From NCBI GenBank assembly GCA_035235625.1, contig CP141147.1:27200756-27264755 (forward strand): a stretch of DNA of 64,000 bases, read 5' to 3'. The position numbers and the translations under genes are program-made. The DNA comes from Saururus chinensis. Taxonomy: Eukaryota; Streptophyta; Magnoliopsida; Piperales; Saururaceae. The notes beneath the pieces were generated by a model, which worked only from the letters and a program-made list of their open reading frames with translations, ran no database searches and had not been told where the DNA came from. Shown here piece after piece: positions 1 through 11,390 of the stretch. The number at the start of each line of letters is the position of its first letter. Positions within the stretch are counted from its first letter, which is position 1.

Positions 1-1574
1 TTCACAGAACCGACATCCAGAAAAACAGAAATGACGTCCAGTGAGTTTTTGAGAAAACCCGAGGGCATATCCGGTCGCTCCGTTCTCCCTCCTCCGTCGT
101 CGGATTTCGTTGATTCTTGTCAGGATCCGCTTTGCCTCACCGCCACGAGTCCGTAGGTACCGGCTATGACCGCCGCCACGGCCTCTTCGCTCCTCCACGA
201 GGTACCGAACCTTTTTTCGGGTTTTCTCTCCTTCAATCCCGTTTTTGCACTGTGGGTGTACGATTTTGACATCGTTTGCGGCCGCTCTCAACTAGACTTA
301 TGTTTAGTTGGCCGCTAGGAACCCATAGACACTGGCTGGAGCCGCCGCCATGCTTTCTTCGCTCCGTGGTGAGCTACCGATCTTTTGGTCGGGTTTTTGT
401 TACTATTCACATCTCACTGTCCGTGGGATGTTTTGGATGCCGGTGTGTTTCCGGTCGTCGTCCGGCCATCGGATGGACTCTGTCCAGCCTACCTCGACCC
501 AGTGTCGGTAGGGGGTTGCCGTTTCTGACCCCACCTCGCCCCTATTGCCTTGCTCCGCCCGATTAGACGCTTTGGGTGCGTCTTGGGCCGTGGTCATCGG
601 CGAGCCGTATGCTATTTGGCCATTATGGGCTCTGCCCCGGCTCGGCGACAGTGAGGGTCAGCCCCACTTGGCCTAATTATATTACCGCTCGGAATGGGCC
701 GCTTGTCATTTTCCCTATACCGTGCGAGATGCATAGCCGCCGCACCATGGGTATTGGTTGTGGGTGGCGATCGGCGATGTTGCCGCTTTGATTGGCCACA
801 GCTAAGGGCCTTAGCCCTGTTGGCTTTTGTGGGCCTTGGGTCGCCCCCTTTCAGCCCTCTCCCCCGCCCTTTTGGGCCGTGTGTGCATGTGGCCACGCGT
901 GTACTTCTGGGTTTAGGCGCCGCATTCGTGCCGCCTAACCATCGGTTGGCTTTGCCACCGAGTGGAGTTAACCACTAGAGCCGTCCTCCACCTCTCCTTT
1001 GTTCTCGAGCGTTGCCTCACGCTCTCCGCCCTTATGTGGGCCTTTGTTGACCGGAATCGTTGCCGTTGGGTGCTGTCCACGGCCGATTCGACGTCTTTGT
1101 GGCCGGCTGAGCACGTCTTAGCCACCGGCCGATCTTCAGGGTGTACAGCCTTGACATCTGGTCGCACCGCCACTTATGTTGGCTTGACTTTTCTCCCGGC
1201 CGCCCTGGTGTGCCGCCGTGGATCGCGGGTTTTACCGCTTTGAGTTCTGACACTCTGTTTGGCCGTGATAGTTCCGGCGCATCCTAAAATCCTCGGGACA
1301 GCAGCTCTCTCAGCTAGGCAACGGTTTGACCGCCAACTCCGCCGCCGACGCTGCCACCGTCGTGTGCTCGCCATCGAACGTCATGATTACGAGGTAGGGG
1401 AGCTTTGAACTCGTAATTTCATGAAGCATGCTTTGAATGAGTAGCAACATGCTAGGATTGTATGATTCCATGCTTGGATGTTAAGTAACGATCCGATTGC
1501 ATGATGTGCGTGTAAGCATGATGGTATGGTATGATTGATATGCATGAGATGTATGCATGTTTTATGGATGTGGA

Positions 1575-1760
1575 TTATGTATGCGCTGGCGATGGCTAGC
1601 AAATACGTCAGTATGCTATGTATGGGTTATGCATGTGCTAGTGATGGCTAGCGTGCATGTTTGATGTATGTGTAAATGTATGCATATGCTAGTGATGGCT
1701 AGCGTGCACGTTTGACGTGTGTATGCATGCGCTAGTGATGGCTAGCATGCATGTTTGTAA
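1575..1760. repeat. Tandem repeat in LTR copy A, GCTAGTGATGGCTAGC core, 4 units
   Basis: Four degenerate units of roughly 50 bp each contain GCTAGTGATGGCTAGC or a close variant. The core is itself an inverted repeat (GCTAG/CTAGC). The matching block of the other LTR copy (36610-36880) has six cores. Confidence 0.8.
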
Positions 1761-2505
1761 GTTATGTATGTATGACCGTATGTGTATGTTGTACGTATGT
1801 GTGAGACATACGTATGTATGATGGCATTTTGCCTATGCTTGGGATATGTGTAAGTGTTGTGGGCAGAGGTATGGGCGATGGACAGTAAGAGGTGACAAAA
1901 GCTTTGTCTGGATTTGGATACAGTTGTGTAAGCGTATGACAGAGGATAAGAGTATGACGGGCAAGGATTAGAATGGATCAGTTTGGGGTGGATTATATGT
2001 TGGGCATTTGTCAGACAGTAAGAGTGTTCATAATTGTACATGCATAACGTACAGATTATGAAGTGAAAAGTAAGTATAATAATAAGTGAGATATAAGTAA
2101 GAGGGCGACAACTGGGTTGGCTCTAAGGAGCATTATTTGAGGATGTCAGTGTAAGTTGATTTGGCCACAAGATGGATGGCGAAGTATGTAAGACTGTAAG
2201 GATTTGGTGTACAATGAGTTTTGTCCATGATGTGGACGGGTAAGTGAAGTCTGCTGCCCTCACGAACTTGGGTTTCGGATCAGGCTCAGCTTCGGTTTGA
2301 TCAGTCGAGGACTGTGAGTTTGTGTGGCATAATTGTACCGCATAATATACTTAATTCAAACTTGAATTATAAGCACAGCTAATGATAGCGTTGTGAGTTT
2401 GAGACCTGAGGGTTCGACAGATTAAGTTCCGTGTTTGAGCTGGCCGCTAATGAGTCGGCCGAGCATTTATCATGTCTTGCCATGGTGTTTATCCTGCGGG
2501 ATGTT

Positions 2506-2757
2506 GTCTGTGTGCTGTGTAGAGCACCAGACGTCTGATGCTCTGCTGAGATCGACGTCGTTTTGATTTGGTCTGCGTGCTGTATAAGCCCAGACGTTTG
2601 ATGCTCTGTTGAGAGAGATGTACGTTTCTGACTTTGTCTGCGTGCTGTATGAAGCCCAGACGTCTGATGCTTTGCTGAGAGCGACGTATGTTTCTGATTT
2701 GGTCTGTGTGCTGTGTAAGCCCAGACGTTTGATGCTCTGTTGAGAGCGTTGTATGAT
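2506..2757. repeat. Tandem repeat in LTR copy A, about 64-bp unit, 4 copies
   Basis: Units start near 2506, 2571, 2634 and 2701, each carrying GTGCTGTATAAGCCCAGACG or a variant and then a TGATGCTCTGTTGAGAG segment. The same four-unit array, inverted, is at 35630-35880. Confidence 0.85.
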
Positions 2758-2759
2758 TC

Positions 2760-2935
2760 TGCCCAAGAGTGGCACTGTATGTTTCTGCCCAAGTGGCACT
2801 GTATGTTTTCTGCCCAAGAGTGGCAATGGCACTATAAGACCCATTATGGTGGGCAATTCTCTGGCACTATAAGACCCATTATGGTGGGCGATTCTATGGC
2901 ACTATAAGACCCATTATGGTGGGCAACTATATGAC
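2760..2935. repeat. Short tandem repeats in LTR copy A (CCCAAGAGTGGCA and GACCCATTATGGTGGGC units)
   Basis: First come three repeats of a phrase reading TTCTGCCCAAGAGTGGCA. They are followed by three to four repeats of a phrase containing ACTATAAGACCCATTATGG. The same order appears inverted at 35443-35640. Confidence 0.8.
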
Positions 2936-3159
2936 CCCTTATGTGTGGGTGTTTATGTTTGCGCGCTCAGGTAAGTAGTATCATGGATCTACTCTTACCT
3001 GTTTGATCCAAAGGCTCCCTATGAGCATTGGTGTGCCTTACCTTCGGAAAAGTCCATGGCGTCTAGTCACTCCCCGGAGGTTAAGGTGTTGCCCCAGTGG
3101 CATTCTTTTCCATTTCGACGCTGGAGCTTATTAGTTGTAATGAGCTTCAGTGGTCGTTG

Positions 3160-3590
3160 ATATGTGTACGATTATGAGTACGACTGTATGAGTGTGAGTA
3201 CGACTGTATGTGTATGAGCAGGACTGTAAGTGTATGAGTATGAGCAGGACTGTAAGTGTATGAGTATGAGCAGGACTGTAAGTGTATGAGTATGAGTAAG
3301 ACTGTAAGCGTATGAGTATGAGCACGACTGTAAGAGTATGAGTACGATTGTGAGAATATGGTTCTGAGTAAGACAGTAAGTATGATTTTGTGCAGACTAT
3401 ACGAGTAAGGTCGTACGAGTCTGATTGTATGAGTAAGGTCATACATATATGGGTAAGCTGTATGAGTGAGCATACGATTGTACGAGTAAGGTCGTACATG
3501 TATGGGTAAGCTGTATGAGTGAGCATACGATTGTACGAGTAAGATCGTACAAGTATGCGTATGTTGTATGAGTATGCGTACAGTGGTACG
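3160..3590. repeat. Low-complexity GTACGACTGTAAGTGTATGAG array in LTR copy A
   Basis: Degenerate 20-30 bp repeats of the type gagtatgagcaggactgtaa run across the block. Inside it a longer unit, with GGTCGTACATGTATGGGTAA at its start, occurs twice (about 3425-3545). The array produces long spurious Ser/Tyr/His-rich reading frames on the minus strand. Confidence 0.75.
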
Positions 3591-3640
3591 AGTAAATTGT
3601 ATGACCCTGGATAAGGGTGTTTGTGTAAGTTGTTTGGATA

Positions 3641-3782
3641 GTATGATTTTGGCACGATGGTGCCTTTGGTATGATTCTGGCACGATGGTGCCTTCGGTAT
3701 GATTCTGGCACGATGATGCCTTGATATGATTTTGGCACGGTGGTGCATTTGGTATGTCTTTGGCACGATAGTGCATTTAGTA
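3641..3782. repeat. 28-29 bp tandem repeat (TTTGGCACGATGGTGCC), 5 copies
   Basis: Five copies of a unit with core TTGGCACGATGGTGCC, itself a GGCAC/GTGCC hairpin, start near 3641, 3669, 3698, 3724 and 3752. The other LTR copy has only two units here (34768-34830), so the arrays have changed length since the copies diverged. Confidence 0.85.
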
Positions 3783-4407
3783 TGATCGTATGCCTATGTG
3801 CACGATATGATTATATTATGTTGACTGCTTCATGTTTGAGTTGCATGATGCATGCATTTTTTGAACTTGTGAGTTCACCGTTTGGGGTTTCCCCTACTGA
3901 GTATGAAAATACTCACCCTACTATTTTTAGCCCCGTTGTACGGGAGGTTTTGCAGGTTGTGCGGAGAGCTCCTGGTGATGGACGCTCGTTTCAATGGTGG
4001 ATTGATTCCCGTTGACTCAGGTATCTGCTTGACTCTCTGCGAGTTTATTTGTGCCACGATCTCCTGTATTGGGTGAGACGAGAACATAAGATGTTTATTC
4101 TGGACTTTCATTTGGATCAGTCAGTGGACTGTTATGGGACTTGTACTCAGGGATGCCCGGGAGAGTGATTTGTATTTAAAAGTCTATGATCATAGCAAAT
4201 TTATTCGTACATGTGTTTTCGAGTAGCGCCTGATGATATTTGCTTTGGCCGTACGATGATTGACCGTATGTGGATGTTTAATGTTTTAAATTATAAACTG
4301 TTTTATCAGGTTTTGGTTTCGTCATTTTTCCTCCGATTTACAGACGTTATATTGCAAAAATTTTCCGTGAATTTTAAGAAAATGGAATGAAAATCTCGGG
4401 CGTTACA

Positions 4408-4842
4408 AGGGGAGCGTCAATCATTGTGATAGTCTTGCTCACGAATACCCTTGAAAGAGGAAGGCCACTACCTGAAACAAAAAAACACAAGCATGTTGAT
4501 AACAAAAAACGAATCAATCTTTGCATGTGTCTATGCGAATAACTATGTATGCTAATAGATGGACAAACAAGCATACATTCCTTATTGGCAACGATAATAG
4601 CTAAATCACCCATTACCATTTATTGAATAATGAAACCCATAGTATTGAGGCGGCCCACGACAGAAGGGGCTAAAAATATATAGCTGAATATGGGTTGAGG
4701 CATATATATACACAAGCCTATGAACCAGTGATATGCCACTCAGCTTCCCCTCTCCCTTGCCAACTCCAATAAGAGATGTTCTTTTTCAAACATAAATTGA
4801 TCACTTTAAGTGTATTCAACTAGAATGGATAGGGTGTAAAAT
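4408..4842. other. Spacer between two LTRs, nothing recognised
   Basis: About 435 bp of non-repetitive AT-rich DNA between the 5' end of LTR copy A and the next solo LTR. I see no convincing coding exon, RNA gene or terminal repeat. Confidence 0.5.
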
Positions 4843-7800
4843 TGTCATGCCTTGGGTTTTCAAAATAATTTTTATAAAATTTAAATAAAAATTCTGCAAT
4901 ATAACGGCTATAAATTAGTAAAAATTGACGAAAATGTGAAACCTGTGAAAAATATTTTTTTATAATTCTCATTCATTTGTATCAAATCCATCTCAACACT
5001 TTCTTTTCAATTCAAAATAGAGATATAACAACGATAAAACATTCAAAGCTCATAATTCATTCATCCCCAGCGTGAATAACAAACAGAAGACAGAATTTGC
5101 CATGGCCATGGGCTTTCAATGTATTTTCTCAGGCGTAGCTGGGTACAAGTTCCATAACAGTCGAAAGTAATAATACAGTCCGTGTACAAGTCCAAAATAA
5201 TACATGTAAAAGCGCTCACCTCACTTAATACATGTACTTCAAATTTTATTTACAACAGATTGTGGCATAAATTAATCAAGGAACAATAGAGTCAAAAATT
5301 GACCTGCACTCCAAAAAGTGTATCCTCAAATGCTACGCAGCTCTCGAACTAGGCCCCACAGATGTCCCTGGAGTGCCTGAGGATTAGAGAAAAAGAACAT
5401 GAGTATTTTCATACCCAGTAGGAGAATCAAAATCAGTGAACCATAAAAGTTCACACCAAAGCTGCTCTGCAAGACAGTAGCAAACCAAGAACCAAGAGAA
5501 GATAAATACAATCACAATCAGAGTACTACAATTCCTCTGAGCTTTCTAAACTTACAAATTTTTCTTTTCACCTTACGTATAACAAAACACAACCTATCAA
5601 ACTATCATTTTCACATACATATTACTTACACTTACAATCTTACGTTTATTATCTTACACTTATACTCGACGAATAGAACTAATTAAATCTCAATTAGCTC
5701 TACTGTCAAAAGGAAAGAATGTCACTAGGGCGTCACCTTGACCTTTGGGGAGAAACCTACGCTTTAAAAAGATTCCGAAGGCAAAGTACACCGATGCTCA
5801 TGGGGCACAGGATCAAACAGGTAAGAGTAGATCCATGATACTACTTACCTGAGCGCGCAACTGCCCACTCTCTGGGGCCATACAGGGCCAGCAAGGGCCT
5901 AAAAATGCCAATTAAGGCAGGAAAACTTACATAGCCACTCTTGGACAAAAAAACTTACAATGCCACTCTTGGGCAGAAAACTTACGATACCACTCTTGGG
6001 CGCACAACTCACGGTGCTCTCAACAGAGCATCAAAAATCCTAACTTACACAAACATTACCTCCAAGGTATGAACTACGTTAATCTTATAGGTGAAACTGA
6101 CCGTCCGTCAGTCGTCAACCAAATGGAATTTAATCCATCAATCTAGCTAAGGACTCACTCTTATTATCAACTACATACTTTAATTATGTTGAAGTTTATA
6201 GTTTATACGTTATGCAGGTACCAATATGATTATACCTTTACTTGTAGCTTATATCTAAGCTTCGAACCCAAATCTGCCTATTTACTAAACCTTGAAGTCT
6301 CTGTCTCACTTTTCAGAAATTCAAATCAGTCGAAACTGATCGTCACTTATCAAACATACGTACATCATCTGCACATGTATAACTACTCATAGTTCTGAAT
6401 TATACACCACACGTACATCTTACAACATGCTTTATAACCTTTATAGTATGAAAACATAATTCTTACGTAAGCATAACGACCACACATGCATTTAGCAAGA
6501 AATATAATTAATTACACAGGTTTTCTGCTCATCCAACTATCCAAATCAAGAATTAGTCATAATGTGAGCGTACGACTAATCAACTAATTAATACACAGAT
6601 AATTTTAAAATATACGCATATGGCCATTAAGATTAATCTCTGCACTTAACATCCTCCGCATTAATATCCATCTAAGCATCATGCAATTAAACACCTTAGT
6701 CCTAGCATGCATCCTATCAGAAAAGCACACTAGAGTGAATTTCTAAGGTTCAAAGTCTCCTACCTCGTCGACCGGGCCAAAATTGATGTCAGGGCGTACC
6801 ACAAAGGCTGCGTTGGTGCGTACCCAGCACCCCACGCACCCTTACACTACAAGAGACAGCTTTGGGGTGGAAACTGCAGTGCAGGTCTCCCATTAATGCC
6901 TGCGGTTAAGAACGTCTCTCCCAACACCCGCACCGGTGATTTAGATGTCTGCACGCCCCAAAAAGAGCTTAGGTCAGTCCAATAGTGTGGGTAAAGCATT
7001 GTCATGGAGGTGGTCTCTAGCCGCTGCCAAGGTGGAATGGGCACTGGGCAAACTCCCTGTGAATTATTCTAGTGGATGAACATGCAGAGATTGCTAAATA
7101 AAATTTAAGAGGAAAACAAAATATGCAAGGAGATAAATCAAAATCTGAGGTGGGAAAGATGGCGTCGGGACCAGCGGAAAATGGATCAAAATGGCAACTT
7201 TCACTGGTCCCAGAAGTGGTTTGGCCCAAAAACAAGGTAGGCCTGCGAGGAGCCGTTGATCGGATTGAAAAATCCGATTGCATGGCATCCCAACAGTAAC
7301 CCCAAGGCTTGGCAGAGTGGTCGCCGGCCGGAAAACAGCTCACGGCGGCCAACCCTGCCTACTACAATGAGGTTCAGCCCAAAACAGAGTAGGTCAGTGA
7401 GAGGTGATTGATCAGAGTGAAAACTCCGGGTGCATGGCGGTTCCACAGTAGCCCAAAGGGTAGGCGGAGTAGTCGCCGGCCGAAAACAGCTCATGGTGAC
7501 AACTCCACCGGCTACAACGGTGGTTCGGCCCAGACTGAAGGAATTCCCCCAAAACTGTCCGCAACAAAATTTCTGGAGGAAGGCCGACCAAAGTAAAATT
7601 GGGGAAAGGGGTGGTACCTCCCGGCTCGTGGTGGTTCGGCGGCTGCTCTGGCAGATTCCAGCGACTCTCAACAGCTCTGGCAGCGTTTCGCCCAAAATCA
7701 AAGCTTCTTCCTTATTTCAGCCGGCAAATCGCTGTGCAGGGGAGACAGGACAGCGGCCAAAGACGGTGCGGCCTGTGCCACAATGATCGGACGATCGAAG

Positions 7801-8286
7801 TCTGGCGAAGGTGAGGGGCGGTGGCAGAGCTCCAGTGAAAAGAAGTGGGGGGGAGGGGGAAGTTCTCTCCTTTCCGGCGGAAATACTGTGCAGAACACAA
7901 AACGCGATCTGCATTTTGCGCTCTGTTTTATTCTCTCTTTTTTTCAATTGTGCACCTCTACCTTGCACGTCTCCACTTCTTCTTCAAGCGCGAGAACTCC
8001 CGAGCATGCTGAACTCCCCCTAAGAACACACCTTGACCAAAACAACTTTACTTTAATCTAAGAGCCCTAATTTAAGGAGCAAGTTTTTTTTAAAAAAATT
8101 AAGCTCCGCAACCTTAACTTACGCATTTAAACTCTTGAAAGCGTACAAACCTTTTCTACCTACGACCGAGGCTACGCACAACACTAACACATAATAATCG
8201 AGAGAAAAAAAATATGGAAGTTTAAGACAAATAATTAATTTCCCAAGAAGTAAATAAATAGCCACAGAAAAGTCGAGGTTATTACA
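4843..8286 (+). mobile_element. Solo LTR, 3444 bp, family related to copies A/B
   Basis: It starts TGTCATGCCTTGGG and ends GAGGTTATTACA. The flanking 5-bp duplication is aaaat at 4838-4842 and 8287-8291, exact though low in complexity. Shared with the A/B family are an early ATATAACGGCTATAAATTAG-like segment, a GAGTATTTTCATACCCAGTA segment near 5400, and the GGTAAGAGTAG...CTACTTACC block at 5820-5850 followed by GAGCGCGCA. The middle is AT-rich; 6760-8040 is GC-richer and unlike other parts of the window. No gag-pol is visible, so it reads as a solo LTR left by LTR-LTR recombination. The many short frames inside are not supported as genes. Confidence 0.85.
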
Positions 8287-8314
8287 AAAATGGACAGCTT
8301 GAATGAGTTGTATA

Positions 8315-8526
8315 CAGGGGTGGAGCCAAGACTTCTGGTGAGGAGGGGCAAGTTTGAACATATAGGGCATATAGCACACTGCCAATGAAGAAAAGCTGAA
8401 TCAGGAGGGGCAAAATATTTTTTTAAGGGGGGCATAACTATTTTACTATATAGGTAATTAAAAAAATTTAAAAATATTGGAGGGAGCAATTGCCCCCCTC
8501 CAACCTTCCATGTGGCTCCGCCCCTG
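8315..8526. mobile_element. hAT-type MITE, 212 bp
   Basis: The left end is CAGGGGTGGAGCCA and the right end, read inverted, is CAGGGGCGGAGCCA. An 8-bp direct duplication, gttgtata, flanks it at 8307-8314 and 8527-8534 and matches exactly. The subterminal arms remain complementary for about 35 bp (a GAGGGGCAA segment on the left against TTGCCCCCCTC on the right). There is no coding capacity. The 8-bp duplication and CAGGGG ends are the hAT pattern. Confidence 0.93.
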
Positions 8527-8645
8527 GTTGTATATCTTTTACTAAGATTGGTTGCATTTTGGTGGTTATGCATCAACTTTTGCAAGTTACAACAAGGTCT
8601 TTGGCCATATGAATTTCCCAAAAGAGCACATTGTCTACTAAAATT

Positions 8646-8786
8646 GATCGGAAGCTATTTGTAGAACATGGAGAGCACCTTGAACAACAACAAAGTTAGA
8701 TTGATACGTTGCTCAAGTTCATGAGGCAACAACAAGGCTCCCCTCCCCGCCTTCATGATAACAATATCACGCATTCTCAATTGTAA
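8646..8786 (+). pseudogene. Glutamine-rich coding-like fragment, unrecognised
   Basis: One frame reads 46 codons to a stop with a single internal stop. It is rich in Gln/His/Glu and includes HLEQQQ and KFMRQQQGSPP. The composition is like the C-terminus of some plant transposase-type proteins, but no family can be assigned. It lies between a hAT MITE and the start of the Copia LTR. It could be chance. Confidence 0.2.
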
Positions 8787-8860
8787 TTTTTTTATATAAT
8801 ATGATTTTTTGTTATTTATTTGATTATTTATACTTTGCAAAGGAGCTCCACTATTATATC

Positions 8861-11385
8861 TGTTAGAAAATGAGTACAAGGGCTAAGCCCATTTGTGTAT
8901 TAAAAGCCTAAGCCATCTTTCAAGTGAATGAAAATCACACATGTGAATTGGTTGAAATTTATGAATAGTCCTACATTGCCTAAGAAACGGTGATGGTATT
9001 TGTGACAACCCAGATTTGAGGTAAGTTATACTTTTGGAATTTTTATATATTATTAGAGCATTATTTTGAATGTGGAACCTTAATAAATAATGTAGAATTC
9101 TAGAAACCGAACTTAAAGGTTTTTGAAACACTTGATTCGGAGGTAGTGGCCGTATGTAGCGATCATGGAAGCGCGCATCATAAGCGGGCCCATGATGAAA
9201 CTATGGTAAAACCTATCCTTGAGTAGTCTTGTTTTGAAGGGCTCATCGATACGAGTCCATCGGTACGAAGAACGTACAATTCCGATATATAGGTAAAAAG
9301 TTAGAGCAATTTAAAGTTTTAGAAAAAAGAAAAAAAATAATATATTATTTTAATGTGGGCTGACGCAAGCATTGCATCAGCCCCACGCTGACCTCGCGAC
9401 GTCGCGCGGTTTGACCGCGCAATGTGGTGCCGCACGGTTTGTGGAGCACGGCTGGCCCGCGGGTCCACGCCACGCGGTGATCCGTGCGGCGCGCAGATCT
9501 GTGTGGTCCGCAGCGCGGGCCACGCATGCGGACCGTGCGGTCTGCACAACACGCGCGGTTCCATGGGGCGGTTCCGCCGTCCGCTGCGCGATGCGTGTCT
9601 GACACGCATCACGCGTCAGTTCCTTCCCAATCTCTATTTATACCCCATTTTTCTACTTCACTATTCACTTCTACCTTCAGTAAAAACTTCTGATTCTTCG
9701 TTCTGAACTGTTTTAAGTCCAATTCAACCCGTTTCAAAGGCATTCTTAACTAAAGCGATAGTGTTGGACGCTATGACGGGACCGGATTTTCTATATTAGC
9801 TCTCTACGACCCCGAACTTTTTACTCCGACCGTAAGGTAGGGGATCTTAAACTCTAGCTTATGCTCTGCTTATATGCTCTAGTTTTTATGCGCGGTTTTA
9901 ATTCGTTATGCTCATATGCTTGAATTTTCTAAGAAATGACATACGGATGATATGTTTTACATACCCTGAATTTTGTCAGGGTATTTACGTTTTTCGAATA
10001 ATTTGGGGTTAAAACCTTGAATTATAATATTTCTGGATACCTACCGAGGAAATGATCGGTATCTGCTGCGCGCATATAGGTATGGAGTATCATGGGAAAA
10101 CTCCTACCTTTTGAGCTTCCTGTTGCCCCATGAGCACCAGAGGAACGCCATTTGGTATCACGGCTCTGGATTTATCGTCATCGGACGAATCGGTGTTTTT
10201 CCTAAATTATTCTGAATTTGTTCTGAAAAAAAAATAAAATTATTATAATATTTTGCTTAGCATTAAATTAGATTTTAATTCCACCTACTGAGTATAAAAA
10301 TACTCACCCACCCACAGACTCTGCAGGTAGAAAAATCAACACAGAAGAGTCAACTGAAGGATTAGCTGTTTAGTCTCTTTTAAATAATTTTCCACCTCTG
10401 TAATAATATGTTTTTGACATGTATGTTGTAATTTTGTAATATGACTACTCTACATACAGTGTACTCTGGACTGGGTCTTAATTTTCTACTATGTTATATG
10501 TAATATTTTAGCTATGCATCAACTCCAAAATTTTTATGTGTCAATATTTTTGATCCGTACGGTGGACCATCATGTTTGGTTTCACCTACAATGTAACACA
10601 TGCCGAGCGAGATAATAATTACGCAAAATATGACGTATACTATTTTCTGACGGTCACCACAGTATTGGTATATAAGGCACAAGTTTGGCCTTTCGAGTTA
10701 TGCCCTTAGGCCACTCTACTTTTATGGGGGAGATACATGTTGGACCCATGCACCTAGATGGGCTAACCCACATGTGTGCGTGTGCCACTGCCATCCAGAA
10801 GTCCGACTCAGTTCGGTTCACATGTGTGCTAGCGGAATCTGGTCAGGTTGGGTTAGGTCAACAAGATAATTATTTTTGGGACAAATTCATTTGGTTTTCT
10901 CTTAACCCAAAATGGGTTTGATATTCTTTTCACCCAAATGTGTTTGTTAACTGGCGGGCGGATGCTTCCTTCTGAACGGGACAATACTAAAAAAATGTTT
11001 TCTGGATCATCCTTTACTGGATTTTATTACCGTCTTCTATAAGCAATTCCATAACGCTAGTTTGCTGCATAGGATGTGTGAATGTGCTTCTACAATAGGT
11101 GGTGGATCATCTTATCTTGGGAGACAAATGCCCAAGTGACTCCTAAACACTAGTAGGGAGGGTGAATTATGTCCTAAGGACAAAGCGTACATGCTTGATT
11201 CAATCGACTCTCTATGAGTTTCTTTCATTGCAATGATTACTAAGTACGAAAAATAACAATCTTAAAACAAAATTCTTTTTTTTTTGCACTTTACTATTGT
11301 AATTATTGTTTTGAAAGTGTCTTTTATATATATTTTGAAACTGAGATTATATTTTATTCATTGGAACAAAAATAGTTGAAGAGGG
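8861..11385 (+). mobile_element. Copia-type 5' LTR and leader, interrupted by a solo LTR
   Basis: The left end reads TGTTAGAAAATGAGTACAAGG. The LTR continues to 9000, is interrupted by the solo LTR 9001-10661, and resumes at 10667. Joined, the sequence across the insertion reads ACGGTGATGGTATTGGTATA and continues into TATAAGGCAC, a plausible TATA box. The 3' limit near 11385 is approximate because no clear primer-binding site survives. The gag-like frame begins at 11391. No matching 3' LTR was found in the window, so the element is truncated. Confidence 0.6.
9001..10661 (-). mobile_element. Solo LTR, 1661 bp, nested in the Copia LTR
   Basis: Ends on the plus strand are TGTGACAACCC and GGTCACCACA. 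The 5-bp duplication gtatt is exact at 8996-9000 and 10662-10666. Two blocks place it in the minus orientation by comparison with copy A. One is the palindrome near 10287-10310 (GAGTATAAAAATACTC), about 350 bp from the 10661 end. The other is a GGTA...TACC quasi-palindrome near 10078-10110, next to a CCCCATGAGCACC segment. The 9360-9600 stretch is very GC-rich. A TATA-like CTATTTATACCCC on the plus strand (9634-9646) argues for the other orientation, so strand is uncertain. No internal coding region. Confidence 0.82.
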
Positions 11386-11390
11386 TACCA

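Larger units (their letters stand above)
1..4407 (-). mobile_element. Long LTR, copy A (partial, 5' part, runs off left edge)
   Basis: Read on the minus strand this begins TGTAACGCCCGAGATTTTC at 4407 and is collinear with the complete LTR at 34142-39056. Shared landmarks are the GAGTATTTTCATACTC palindrome (around 3900), the GGTAAG...CTTACC quasi-palindrome (around 2970-3000), five tandem-repeat blocks and a GC-rich segment (about 1-1370). The other copy is 4915 bp, so roughly 500 bp of the 3' part, including the expected TATA box, lies outside the window. It could be a solo LTR or the 5' LTR of a full element extending left. Its flank 4408-4412 (aggg g) cannot be matched to a partner duplication here. 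No gag-pol frame is present. The predicted reading frames in it are low-complexity shadows of repeats. Gypsy-type by end sequence and size; that assignment is inference. Confidence 0.85.

Noticed and set aside
3131..3776. Long minus-strand frames rich in Ser/Tyr/His/Thr (about 210 codons)
   Set aside because: They are translations of the GTATGAG minisatellite in LTR copy A; composition is periodic and the counterpart in copy B is broken differently.
7201..7968. Several 60-166 codon frames on both strands
   Set aside because: GC-rich part of the solo LTR at 4843-8286, with overlapping frames on both strands and no domain.
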